DNA of 8,191 nucleotides from JBAXGE01 sp044344145 (GCA_044344145.1 JBIJDM010000125.1:1-8191); one strand, 5' to 3'. Positions 1 through 6,394 are shown, numbered from the stretch's first letter. Notes: generated by a model not told the origin, from the letters alone. A program made the numbers and translations.

Positions 1-348
1 ATTGGCGGAACTGGCCATAAACGGCCCATACGGCCGGCCAAATAGCTCCGCAGTCGAAGGCGCCAGCGTGGTCCGGTCTTTACGCACCGGCTGGGTGATC
101 AAAGTTATCCAGTTGCCCGCATCAGGGTAAATACCAAACTCACCCCGGAATGCCTCCACCGCCGTCCGCAACGACTGTTGCACCGCTTTGCTCTGCGAAT
201 TACGCCCGGCCTTGTCGGCCATATTGATGATCGGCATTGCGATGGCCACCAACATGATCACAATGGCCACCACCACCAGCAATTCGACCAGCGTAAAACC
301 GCCCCGGCGGAGCGCAGCCCGCGAATCTGTTCCGTACCGTGCGAACAT
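1..348 (-). CDS. Type IV pilin-like / type II secretion pseudopilin (C-terminus beyond the window)
   Basis: This is the first 116 codons of a prepilin-like protein whose 3' end lies beyond the left edge. A short basic leader (Arg14, Arg15) is followed by Gly17 and the class III signal FTLVELL, with the conserved Glu at +5 (Glu22), then a hydrophobic helix to about residue 40. Prepilin peptidase (PilD/GspO) would be expected to cut after Gly17 and methylate Phe18. After the helix the sequence fits the alpha-1 spine of pseudopilins (QSLRTAVEAFRGEFGIYPD). The ATG at 348-346 overlaps the TGA of the preceding gene (TGATG), and GGGAGGT at 360-354 is a strong ribosome site, so coupled translation is likely. 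Its role is presumably a minor or major subunit of a pseudopilus assembled by the neighbouring PilC/GspF homologue. Which pseudopilin it is cannot be decided without the C-terminus. Confidence 0.85.
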   Translation of the reverse strand, partial: MFARYGTDSRAALRRGGFTLVELLVVVAIVIMLVAIAMPIINMADKAGRNSQSKAVQQSLRTAVEAFRGEFGIYPDAGNWITLITQPVRKDRTTLAPSTAELFGRPYGPFMASSAN

Positions 349-1223
349 CAGCTACCTCCCACCTGGATCAGATCATCCGTGATCGTGTTCGTGTCCAGGG
401 TCTGATTGGGATCACCAGCATCTTTCTTGGGATCAAAATAACCATATTTGCCATCCCAGCCCGCAGAAATCAGTACAAAACCACCTTTGGCGAAATTCTT
501 TCCGGGGTTATTCGCGTTCTCGCGAATTTCTTTGCAAAGCGGTGAATCTGTTGTCCACATCCGGTCAAAATTAGTGCCTACGACATTCACCCCTGTGACG
601 TATACGCTATTGGCATTACGGTAGTATGGGGCAGTATGCGGTCCCATGCCCGCGGCATCAGCACTCAGCCCGGTAGGATACGTACCACCCGAAACCTGCC
701 GTAAACCCGAACGGCGAAAATACAGAATCGCCTTGGGTTCCGAGAACCGGTCGGCAAACACATTCTCCAACGATACATTGTTCGCATCATAGACCGGAGC
801 CGCCGCCGTCGGCGCATCCGTTACCGTGCCCGACTTGTAGAACCGGTTCATATTGGTCACGCTCGTTGGTGGGGTGCTAAAGTTTGTAAGACCATCCCCC
901 ATCAATCCGCCCCGCAGATTCTCCGCACTGCGCCCCTTCAGAGCCGCACCGGGATTCCACTGCGCGGGGGGCTTCGTTGGGTCTCCTTCAATCAAATCAC
1001 CCGCAGGCCCAGGATACGAACGGTGCATCTCGTAATACGCGCTGCACGCCGCGGCCAGCGAGGACAACTGGCCCTTCGCCTCGGTGATCTTGGCCGATTT
1101 CCGCGCCATCGCCACCGCCGGGATCAAAATGCTGACCAGGATGCCGATAATGGCCACCACGACCAGCAATTCAATCAGGGTAAACCCGCTGGCAATCCGA
1201 ATCTGTTGGTTCCTACGCTGCAT
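348..1223 (-). CDS. Pseudopilin with GspG-like C-terminus, 291 aa
   Basis: The N-terminus is a textbook class III signal: a basic leader, Gly13, then FTLIELLVV with Glu18 at +5 and a hydrophobic helix to about residue 40. The next stretch (KGQLSSLAAACSAYYEMHRSYPGP) matches the long alpha-1 helix and the YP turn of GspG-type pseudopilins. The C-terminus carries ISAGWDGKYGYFD (about 252-264) and a late Asp-Asp pair (283-284). This resembles the calcium-binding 'SaGpDG..gt..DDi' end of GspG; calcium binding itself is inference. At 291 residues it is about twice the usual GspG length, with a long middle insert (about 75-240), as is common in planctomycete pseudopilins. The ATG at 1223 is supported by GAGGAG at 1235-1230. 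It lies 37 bases after the pilC/gspF gene and ends in a one-base overlap with the next pseudopilin. It is most likely a structural subunit of the pseudopilus; substrate and function are unknown. Confidence 0.85.
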   Translation of the reverse strand: MQRRNQQIRIASGFTLIELLVVVAIIGILVSILIPAVAMARKSAKITEAKGQLSSLAAACSAYYEMHRSYPGPAGDLIEGDPTKPPAQWNPGAALKGRSAENLRGGLMGDGLTNFSTPPTSVTNMNRFYKSGTVTDAPTAAAPVYDANNVSLENVFADRFSEPKAILYFRRSGLRQVSGGTYPTGLSADAAGMGPHTAPYYRNANSVYVTGVNVVGTNFDRMWTTDSPLCKEIRENANNPGKNFAKGGFVLISAGWDGKYGYFDPKKDAGDPNQTLDTNTITDDLIQVGGS

Positions 1224-1260
1224 AAAAAACTCCTCAGCATGGGTTCGGACAACAAAAAAT

Positions 1261-2526
1261 TTACTTACCCGAAACCGATTCGATTAATTTCACCATGGGC
1301 AGGAACAGCGCGATAACGATGGTGCCGACCATGCCGCCCAGGAAGATAATCATCACCGGTTCCAGCAAGCTCATCATCGAGCCGATCTTGATGTCCACTT
1401 CTTCATCGTAATTGTCGGCAATCTTCACCAGCATCTTGTCCAGATCGCCCGTTTCTTCACCGACGTCGATCATGTTGGTCACCAGACTGTCGCAAACCTT
1501 TTCCGCCCGCAGCGGAGCCGCGAACGATTCCCCTTCGCGAATCCCGTCATGGACCTTCTGCAGGGCATTCATAAATACCGTATTCCCGCAGGTTTCTTTG
1601 GTGATGATGATCGCATCCAGAATCGGCACGCCGGAACTCAGCAACGTACCCAACGTCCGGCTGAACCGGGCAATGGTGGTCTTTTCCAGAATGTCGCCAA
1701 AAATCGGCACCTTCAACACCAGCCGGTCAAACATCGCCTTACCACCCGCGGTCTTGTGCACAATCTTGAAGGCCGTGCCCAGGATAATCGGCGTGGCCAG
1801 CAGATAAGCCCAACCATATTGATTGGCGATCCATTCCGAAGCTTTGATCAAATAATCCGTCAGAATCGGCAAGTCCGTACGGAAATCGCTGAAAATCTTT
1901 TTGAAGTTCGGTACCACGAACATCATGATCCCCACCAGAATCAACAGCGCAAAGCCGATGACCGCGCAGGGATAAATCATGGCGCCGATCACCTTGCGTT
2001 TCAACCGCTGACTCTTTTCCATAAATTCGGCCAGACGTTGTAAAATCACGTCCAACACGCCGCCGGTCTCACCCGCCTGGACCATGTTGACATACAACCG
2101 GTCAAACGCCTTGGGCTGCCGGCTCATGGATTCCGACAGGGTGGAACCGCCTTCCACATCCGCGGCCACGGCTTCCAGCACGGTCTTGAGCAAACCCGGC
2201 TTCTGCTGTTCCGACAAAATCTTCAGCGAACGCAAAATTGGCAAACCCGCATCCTGCAGCGTGGAGAGCTGACGCGTAAACGTGGTAACATCCTTGGCGG
2301 AAACGCCTCCGAAGGCAATCGTCATCGAGGCCTTCTTGGCCGGCGCAGCCCCGCCAGCCACCGGCGCCCCGCCCTTGCCCTTCTTGGCTTCCCGTTCCTT
2401 GATCTTGCTGACAAAGTAGCCTTGGGCCCGAATCTTGGCGACCGCATCATCCGAGGTCATCGCCTCAATTTCGGACTTCACTTCCTGCCCGGCAGAGTTC
2501 ATTGCTTGGTACTGGAAGACTGGCAT
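1261..2526 (-). CDS. pilC: Type IV pilus / type II secretion inner-membrane platform protein (PilC/GspF family)
   Basis: This 421-residue protein is full length for the PilC/GspF family, the polytopic inner-membrane platform that couples the assembly ATPase to pilin insertion or extraction. The N-terminus (MPVFQYQAMNSAGQ, then a segment ending in GYFVSKI) is typical of the family. Two T2SF repeats are visible. The first, about 78-200, holds FTRQLSTLQDAGLPILRSL and MVQAGETGGVLDVIL. The second, about 285-410, holds FSRTLGTLLSSGVPILDAI and MIDVGEETGDLDKML. Hydrophobic segments lie near 184-206, 238-254 and 388-412, matching the usual three-helix topology. A low-complexity Gly/Ala/Lys linker (about 45-66) separates the N-terminal domain from the first repeat. 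The start is supported by GGAG at 2537-2534, seven bases upstream. Two pseudopilin genes follow on the same strand. The symbol could equally be gspF, since sequence alone does not separate the two systems. No ATPase or secretin gene is in the window. Confidence 0.93.
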   Translation of the reverse strand: MPVFQYQAMNSAGQEVKSEIEAMTSDDAVAKIRAQGYFVSKIKEREAKKGKGGAPVAGGAAPAKKASMTIAFGGVSAKDVTTFTRQLSTLQDAGLPILRSLKILSEQQKPGLLKTVLEAVAADVEGGSTLSESMSRQPKAFDRLYVNMVQAGETGGVLDVILQRLAEFMEKSQRLKRKVIGAMIYPCAVIGFALLILVGIMMFVVPNFKKIFSDFRTDLPILTDYLIKASEWIANQYGWAYLLATPIILGTAFKIVHKTAGGKAMFDRLVLKVPIFGDILEKTTIARFSRTLGTLLSSGVPILDAIIITKETCGNTVFMNALQKVHDGIREGESFAAPLRAEKVCDSLVTNMIDVGEETGDLDKMLVKIADNYDEEVDIKIGSMMSLLEPVMIIFLGGMVGTIVIALFLPMVKLIESVSGK

Positions 2527-2598
2527 AATTAAACTCCGTACTTACGAATAGTGGCGAAGCGGGCCTGAGAACGTGATCAAAGCGCCTCCGCCATGACT

Positions 2599-2627
2599 TA
2601 TTTACCAGCTTTCCAAGTGTCCAGCAA
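2599..2627 (-). promoter_or_regulatory. Weak candidate promoter for the pilC-pseudopilin genes
   Basis: Read on the minus strand, TTGCTG (2627-2622) and TAAATA (2604-2599) are separated by 17 bases, about 75 bases upstream of the pilC start. The -35 match is fair but the -10 match is poor, so this is only the best candidate found between the two divergent genes. The rest of the divergent region (2527-2744) shows no ORF worth calling, no RNA gene and no convincing terminator. Confidence 0.22.
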
Positions 2628-2672
2628 CCCGAAAAATGAAAAATTGGATTTTCTGGTCCCGGCCCCCATATC

Positions 2673-2700
2673 TTGCCAAGCGGTTACAATAGTTTATGAT
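2673..2700 (+). promoter_or_regulatory. Sigma70-like promoter upstream of the lipoprotein-pgpH-ybeY genes
   Basis: TTGCCA at 2673-2678 and TATGAT at 2695-2700 are separated by 16 bases, each a good match to the sigma70 hexamers. Transcription would begin near 2707, about 26 bases before the ribosome site GGAG at 2733. A second AT-rich hexamer, TACAAT, at 2685-2690 is not correctly spaced for the same -35. The position, directly before the first gene of the plus-strand cluster, supports the call. No operator palindrome is evident. Confidence 0.45.
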
Positions 2701-2744
2701 GTTGGCGTAGATGATGGCCTAAATCGCCTCTTGGAGCCTTGGGT

Positions 2745-3314
2745 ATGCGCAGCAAAAGTGCCCGTTTCACACGCCTGACCGCTGGCGCACTCATGTGCGT
2801 ATCTACTTTATTGGCAACAGGTTGCGTCGAGCGTAAGATCACCATCGCGACCACCCCCCCAGGCGCGCTGGTCTACCTGAATGACGTCGAAATCGGCCGC
2901 GCGCCTGTCACAGTGCCATTCTTATGGTACGGTGAATATGACGTCCGCATCCGGCTGGAACGTCAGGAAGGTACCCCGGAAAACCCCCAACCCGCCTATT
3001 ACTACTTGCGGACCAGTAAGCGTACCGATATGCCGGTCCATCAGTGGCCCGGGCTTGATCTGCTGGCCGATGCTGCCCCCTTTACCATCACCGACCATCA
3101 AAAGTGGACCTTCGACGTGCCCCGCGTAGTCCACCCCTCCGACGAAGAATTGCTGAAAAACGCCACCGAACTTAAAGATGTCATGGAAAAGCCCGCAACC
3201 TTGCAGGACCCGGCCACCCAGCCCAGTACCCAACCGGCGACCCAACCGACTACTTCCCCCGCCCCGGCCACCCGGCCTGCAGGGGTAAAATCCACGGGAA
3301 TCCCGGTAAGCTGA
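2745..3314 (+). CDS. PEGA-domain lipoprotein with Thr-Gln-Pro repeat tail
   Basis: The protein is 189 residues from ATG 2745. That start is preferred over the in-frame TTG at 2739 because GGAG at 2733-2736 is eight bases from the ATG but only two from the TTG. A basic n-region (RSKSARFTR), a hydrophobic core and LLATGC form a lipoprotein signal peptide with Cys27 as the lipidated residue. Residues about 31-75 (ITIATTPPGALVYLNDVEIG, then VPFLWYGEYDVRI) match the PEGA domain, a small beta-sandwich usually found on cell-surface or periplasmic proteins. A less defined middle follows. Residues about 156-178 are a low-complexity tail built on T-Q-P triplets, probably an extended wall- or envelope-spanning linker. 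The function is unknown. The gene lies 15 bases upstream of pgpH, so the two may be co-transcribed. It sits where phoH is often found in other bacteria. It should face the periplasm, as does the sensor domain of the next gene product. Confidence 0.8.
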   Translation: MRSKSARFTRLTAGALMCVSTLLATGCVERKITIATTPPGALVYLNDVEIGRAPVTVPFLWYGEYDVRIRLERQEGTPENPQPAYYYLRTSKRTDMPVHQWPGLDLLADAAPFTITDHQKWTFDVPRVVHPSDEELLKNATELKDVMEKPATLQDPATQPSTQPATQPTTSPAPATRPAGVKSTGIPVS

Positions 3315-3329
3315 TATCATATTACTGAT

Positions 3330-4301
3330 ATGTTTAGCTTTTTTCGGACATCCGCCCGCCGCCAAGCCATCCGTGACGACCTCATGGAGTCACAGGAAGA
3401 GCGCTCGCGTTGGTCACCTCGGGTGGGCGTTCTGCTGGCCAATAGTCTGGTGTTTTTTATTCTCGCGGTGGTACTCTCGCTATTCCCCTCGGACAAAGTG
3501 ACCTTACAGGTCGGCCAGACCGCCGCCGCGGACATCACCTCACCGGTGCCCAATTCATTTATTTTGGAAGACCCCGTCCTGACTGAAAAAGTGCGGGATG
3601 AAGTTCGGCGTCAGACTTGGCCGGTACTGGTACCCCAAATTGCCACGCACGAACTCATCCGTTCCCAGCTCCAGGACCTGCGCGAAGATGTGGTGGCCTT
3701 GCCCGCCGGTAATATCGTCCCCACCACAATCACCAATCGCTGGCCAGGAATAACAACTCCGGCCATAGCCTGGTTACGCACGGTGGACCCCGAAACCTAC
3801 ACGGTCAAAGTCCGGCTGTTCCTAACCCAACTCAGTAAATATCCGCTGGTCAAAGCCAACACCCTCCCTGCGGAACAGTCCACCTTTTATGTCGCATCCC
3901 CGGACCCGCTTAAACGCCCCACGCTGACCGTGGAACGACAGAACCTGATCCTCCTCAGTGATGCCGCCACCGCCATGCCCCACCTGTCGGCACTCGTCAG
4001 CGAAGCCTTTCCCGCCGTCATGCATGAAGCCGTTGCGGGCTATCTGCAGCAGCTCCAACAACCCACGTATGCATACGATGCCCTGCAAACCAAGCAGTTG
4101 GCCGCCCAGCGCGCGGCCGAAGTTCCCAACCAGGGTCAGCCCATCAACAAAGGCGAAGTGCTGATTAAACGTGGTGAAGTGATCACGCAGGCAGCATTGA
4201 ACCGCTACCATGCCGTTCACCGTGAATTTGAACGCTACCGGCTGAATGAATTACCCTGGGCGTGGTGGCTGGGCCGTTTGGGGCAAATGCCATCTTCATA
4301 G
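3330..4301 (+). CDS. pgpH: PgpH/YqfF-type 7TM-HD protein, N-terminal part (extracytoplasmic 7TMR-HDED domain), frame broken before the 7TM region
   Basis: This 323-codon frame encodes the first part of a 7TM-HD family protein. A cytoplasmic basic N-terminus (1-31) and one transmembrane helix (about 33-52) are followed by an extracytoplasmic region, about 55-300. It shows 7TMR-HDED hallmarks: VGQTAAADITSPVPNSFILED, then a late QPINKGEVLIKRGEVIT segment. The frame then runs into LNELPWAWWLGRLG and stops at 4299-4301 after a short unrelated tail (QMPSS). The family continues here into seven membrane helices and an HD domain. That continuation is present in the -1 frame, from codon GCA at 4283. 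Joined there, the protein would be 755 residues, close to the roughly 710 of Bacillus YqfF. The ATG at 3330 has no Shine-Dalgarno. It lies in the same frame, 15 bases after the lipoprotein stop, so reinitiation is plausible. If not a sequencing error, the in-frame product would be a one-helix sensor fragment without enzyme activity. Confidence 0.8.
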   Translation: MFSFFRTSARRQAIRDDLMESQEERSRWSPRVGVLLANSLVFFILAVVLSLFPSDKVTLQVGQTAAADITSPVPNSFILEDPVLTEKVRDEVRRQTWPVLVPQIATHELIRSQLQDLREDVVALPAGNIVPTTITNRWPGITTPAIAWLRTVDPETYTVKVRLFLTQLSKYPLVKANTLPAEQSTFYVASPDPLKRPTLTVERQNLILLSDAATAMPHLSALVSEAFPAVMHEAVAGYLQQLQQPTYAYDALQTKQLAAQRAAEVPNQGQPINKGEVLIKRGEVITQAALNRYHAVHREFERYRLNELPWAWWLGRLGQMPSS

Positions 4302-5596
4302 CCGTCGGTGGTGGTGCCATCTTCGCCAGCACCCTGCACAAACGCATCGGCTCCACCGGGCGTGGTTGGTGCGTGACCGCCATTCTTGCCGTGACTTTAG
4401 CCTGGGCCAAAGTCGCGATTTTTGCCCCGCAATCACTGTACCTGCTGGGTATCGTCCCCACCCTCTGGGCCGCGGTAACCTTGATGATTGTGTTCGGGCC
4501 CCGCGTGGCCATGGCCCTGACAGCGGTCCACGCCGTACTGGTCACGATGATGCTGGGCCAAAGTCTGGAATTCCTCTTGCCCCTGCTGGCCGGTTGTGCC
4601 ACCTTTGCCTTCGGATTGCGCGAATTGCGCAACCGTGCCCGCTTGATCAAGGTTTCTCTGGCCACTGCCGCAGTACTTGGCACGACGGTTTTAAGCATGG
4701 GCCTGGCCAGCTACATGCACCCGGATTGGTCGGGGGCGCAAACCGCCATGCCCGATGTCCAAGGGATTCTTCGCAACGCCATATGGGCCGCCGGGGCGGG
4801 CATTTTGGCGGGTTTCCTGACCATTGGACTGCTGCCGGTCATTGAACGGGTTTTCCGTATCACCACCAATATGACCCTGCTCGAACTGGCCGACATGAAC
4901 CAACCGTTGCTCCGTCGGCTGGCCAGCGAAGCTCCCGGCACCTATAACCATTCCCTCTCCGTCGGCGCCATGGCCGAAGCGGTGGCCAACGCCATCGGGG
5001 CCAATGGCTTGCGCGCCCGCGTGGGCGCCTATTACCACGACATCGGCAAGATGCCCAAGCCCCACTACTTCGCCGAAAATCAGACCGGCGGGACCAATCG
5101 TCACGACAAACTCTCCCCTGCCATGAGTCTACTCATCATCGTGGGCCATGTGAAAGACGGCATTGAAATTGCCCGCGAATACCATCTGCCCCGGCAGGTG
5201 ATGGACTTTATCGCCGAACACCACGGCACCACGCTGGTGGAATATTTCTACCACGCCGCCCGCGAAAAACAGGCCCGGGACCTCACCCAGCCGCAGGTTT
5301 CGGAAACTGAGTTCCGCTACCCCGGCCCCAAGCCGCGCAGCCGTGAAACCGCCATCCTGATGATTTGCGATGGCGTGGAATCAATTACCCGCGCGATGAG
5401 TGACCACACTCCAGGCCGGCTGGAAAATGTCGTCCAAGGCGTCATCAAGAAACGTCTGGATGACGGTCAATTCTCCGAATGCGATCTGACCTTCAAAGAC
5501 CTGCAAACCATCGAGCAGGCCCTGATTCGTACTCTGGCCGGGGTCTACCACGGCCGCGTGGCTTATCCCAAAACTCCCTCCTCACGAGCCAGCTAA
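4262..5596 (+). CDS. pgpH: PgpH/YqfF-type 7TM-HD protein, C-terminal part (7TM region and HD phosphodiesterase domain)
   Basis: This frame supplies the membrane and catalytic parts of the same protein; the limits are those of the open frame, and homology begins at about 4283. In joined numbering (residue 319 at 4283), the 7TM region spans about 320-510. The HD domain has all expected metal ligands: His541 (in YNHS), His570-Asp571 (HDIGKM), His607, His631-His632 (EHHGTTLV) and Asp681 (CDGVES). The family motif KPHYFAENQ follows HDIGK. Characterised PgpH members hydrolyse cyclic di-AMP to pApA on the cytoplasmic side, so this is a predicted c-di-AMP phosphodiesterase whose outer domain may sense a ligand. 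The GTG codons at 4262 and 4265 have no ribosome site, so independent initiation is unlikely. The stop TAA overlaps the ybeY ATG (TAATG), matching the pgpH-ybeY pairing seen in Firmicutes. The intact HD residues argue against long-standing decay. Confidence 0.85.
   Translation: MVAGPFGANAIFIAVGGGAIFASTLHKRIGSTGRGWCVTAILAVTLAWAKVAIFAPQSLYLLGIVPTLWAAVTLMIVFGPRVAMALTAVHAVLVTMMLGQSLEFLLPLLAGCATFAFGLRELRNRARLIKVSLATAAVLGTTVLSMGLASYMHPDWSGAQTAMPDVQGILRNAIWAAGAGILAGFLTIGLLPVIERVFRITTNMTLLELADMNQPLLRRLASEAPGTYNHSLSVGAMAEAVANAIGANGLRARVGAYYHDIGKMPKPHYFAENQTGGTNRHDKLSPAMSLLIIVGHVKDGIEIAREYHLPRQVMDFIAEHHGTTLVEYFYHAAREKQARDLTQPQVSETEFRYPGPKPRSRETAILMICDGVESITRAMSDHTPGRLENVVQGVIKKRLDDGQFSECDLTFKDLQTIEQALIRTLAGVYHGRVAYPKTPSSRAS
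4277..4283 (+). other. Frame-break point in pgpH: candidate -1 slippery heptamer or homopolymer undercall
   Basis: The bases TTTGGGG, read in the upstream frame as T_TTG_GGG, fit the X_XXY_YYZ pattern of -1 frameshift sites. Shifting back one base here joins GRLG directly to ANAIFIAVGG and restores the expected membrane helix. A run of five G instead of four would give exactly the same join without any frameshift. No strong pseudoknot or stem was found at the usual 5-9 base spacing. The nearest hairpin (GGTGC 4313-4317 with GCACC 4329-4333) starts about 30 bases downstream. A homopolymer error or indel is therefore at least as likely as programmed shifting. Confidence 0.5.
4288..4324 (+). repeat. 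Short direct repeat TGCCATCTTC, two copies
   Basis: The ten bases TGCCATCTTC occur at 4288-4297 and again at 4315-4324, 27 bases apart. In the 7TM frame both encode A-I-F within a helix (AIFIAVGGGAIF). The spacing is a multiple of three, so it may be chance or an old in-frame duplication. It lies just after the frame break and could complicate local assembly. Confidence 0.4.
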
Positions 5597-6099
5597 TGCG
5601 CCAGCCCGCCATTGCACTTAATCTGACGTGGGCGCCCGGCTATGCCGGTACCCCCGCCCTGCGCCGCAGTTTACTGACCGCGTGGCGGCAGACGCTGGCC
5701 CTGCAAAAACTCCGCACCGGACAGTGGACCATCCATCTGGTGGGCGACACCGAAATGCGTCGCCTGCACTGGCAATATATGCGGCTTAAGTCCACAACCG
5801 ATGTGCTGACCTTTGATTTGCGCGACACCCCCACAACTCCCGGCATACAATTGGATAGCGTACTGTGTGTGGATGAGGCCCGGCGCCAGGCCAAAATACG
5901 TGGCCTGAGCCTGCGTCAGGAATTGCTCCTGTATGGGGTGCATTCCCTTCTGCATGTGTGCGGCTATGATGATCTGGTCGCCACCGACGCTCAGGCGATG
6001 CATTGCCGGGAAGATGAAATTATGCGGGCGTTAGGTGAAGGGACGGTATATGCCCGGCCGTGCCGCACCAAAGGATCACGACGATGCAAAACTACGTAA
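5596..6099 (+). CDS. ybeY: Endoribonuclease YbeY (16S rRNA 3'-end maturation)
   Basis: This is a 167-residue YbeY/UPF0054 protein. YbeY is a single-strand-specific metallo-endoribonuclease acting in 16S rRNA 3'-end processing and ribosome quality control. TTDVLTFDL (67-75) matches the conserved TDVLSF motif, and the upstream MRRLHWQYMR segment matches the usual 'LN..YR' region. The metal site is at 115-126: VHSLLHVCGYDD. The family signature is HGxLHLxGYDH, with three histidines spaced H-x3-H-x5-H. Here His116 and His120 are kept, while the third ligand is Asp126; the following helix (AMHCREDEIM) is normal. Asp can bind zinc, so activity is likely retained. An open frame extends upstream, but ATG 5596 is chosen because it overlaps the pgpH stop (TAATG) and begins the homologous region. 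No Shine-Dalgarno is seen, so translation is probably coupled to pgpH. The 3' end overlaps the next gene by 16 bases. Confidence 0.9.
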   Translation: MRQPAIALNLTWAPGYAGTPALRRSLLTAWRQTLALQKLRTGQWTIHLVGDTEMRRLHWQYMRLKSTTDVLTFDLRDTPTTPGIQLDSVLCVDEARRQAKIRGLSLRQELLLYGVHSLLHVCGYDDLVATDAQAMHCREDEIMRALGEGTVYARPCRTKGSRRCKTT

Positions 6100-6311
6100 C
6101 CATTGTCATTGTCACCTTGGCCGTGCTGGGGCTGGGCTGGCGTTTATGGCGGGTTTTGTCGGCCACCGGGGGTACTGGTAAAGGTTGTGCCGGGGGCTGC
6201 GGTTGCGGCAGTACTACCCCCCAAACCCCCACCGCGAAAACCCCGCCGACCCAAATCGTTTTTACGGATGATTTAACCCGACGGGCCAAGGAAATTGCCC
6301 GTCATTCGTAA
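6084..6311 (+). CDS. Small single-TM Cys-rich protein (resembles FeoB-associated Cys-rich membrane proteins)
   Basis: This 75-residue protein starts at ATG 6084, supported by AAAGGA at 6070-6075 eight bases upstream; an earlier in-frame ATG at 6060 lacks one. It has one transmembrane helix (about 4-19), a short basic stretch (RLWR, 20-23), then a Gly/Cys cluster GKGCAGGCGCG with Cys35, Cys39 and Cys41. A Pro/Thr-rich linker and a charged C-terminal segment (DDLTRRAKEIARHS) follow. The layout of an N-terminal helix and then a CxxxCxC cluster resembles the small FeoB-associated Cys-rich proteins. No feoB lies nearby, so an iron-transport role is not supported by context. Metal or Fe-S binding is inference. 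The basic residues after the helix suggest that the Cys cluster faces the cytoplasm. The gene overlaps ybeY by 16 bases and is probably co-transcribed with it. Confidence 0.7.
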   Translation: MQNYVTIVIVTLAVLGLGWRLWRVLSATGGTGKGCAGGCGCGSTTPQTPTAKTPPTQIVFTDDLTRRAKEIARHS

Positions 6312-6320
6312 AGCTGACGG
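6299..6320. repeat. Inverted repeat over the Cys-rich gene stop and xseA promoter -35
   Basis: CCGTCA (6299-6304) and TGACGG (6315-6320) are perfect complements around a ten-base loop. No T-run follows, so it is not a classic intrinsic terminator. It spans the stop codon of the Cys-rich gene (6309-6311), and its right arm contains the proposed -35 hexamer of xseA. It could be a weak hairpin, an operator, or chance. Confidence 0.35.
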
Positions 6321-6342
6321 ATAGCCCGCGAGCGTTTATAAT
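6314..6342 (+). promoter_or_regulatory. Sigma70-like promoter for xseA
   Basis: A perfect TATAAT at 6337-6342 lies 17 bases after CTGACG (6314-6319; four of six match TTGACA). Transcription would begin near 6349-6350. That leaves a leader of about 52 bases before the GTG at 6402, while the upstream ATG at 6351 would be essentially leaderless. Confidence 0.6.
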
Positions 6343-6386
6343 CCGGCGCTATGGCGTCACCCGGTTCCATGTTCCGCGACCAGACC

Positions 6387-6394
6387 AAGGAGGG
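6387..6394 (+). promoter_or_regulatory. Ribosome binding site deciding the xseA start
   Basis: AAGGAGGG is close to a full anti-Shine-Dalgarno match and sits seven bases before GTG 6402. It lies inside the longer open frame that begins at ATG 6351, which itself has no ribosome site. Confidence 0.7.

Noticed and set aside
178..545. Plus-strand ORFs opposite the first two genes
   Set aside because: They lie antisense to clear pseudopilin genes, show low-complexity His/Gln-rich composition and have no ribosome sites.
262..1168. Near-identical stretches around 262-283 and 1147-1168 (AATGGCCACCAC...CAGCAATTC)
   Set aside because: Both encode the conserved prepilin signal and helix (VELLVVVAI / IELLVVVAI) of two paralogous pseudopilins, so it is gene homology and not a mobile or regulatory repeat.
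2634..2656. AT-rich GAAAA...TTTTC hairpin in the divergent intergenic region
   Set aside because: It has only five weak A-T-rich pairs with mismatches inside; it is neither a convincing terminator nor an operator.
3315..3329. TATCAT as a -10 box for a separate pgpH promoter
   Set aside because: No -35 is found at the right distance, and the gap to the previous gene is only 15 bases, so read-through is the simpler view.
4262..4267. Independent start of a separate 7TM-HD gene at GTG 4262 or 4265
   Set aside because: There is no Shine-Dalgarno upstream, and the first residues are out of register with the family. The sequence is better explained as the continuation of the upstream frame.
4246..4845. 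199-codon open frame overlapping the pgpH 7TM region
   Set aside because: It is a third frame over the 7TM coding sequence, with a composition rich in His, Arg and Gly and no membrane helices or motifs.
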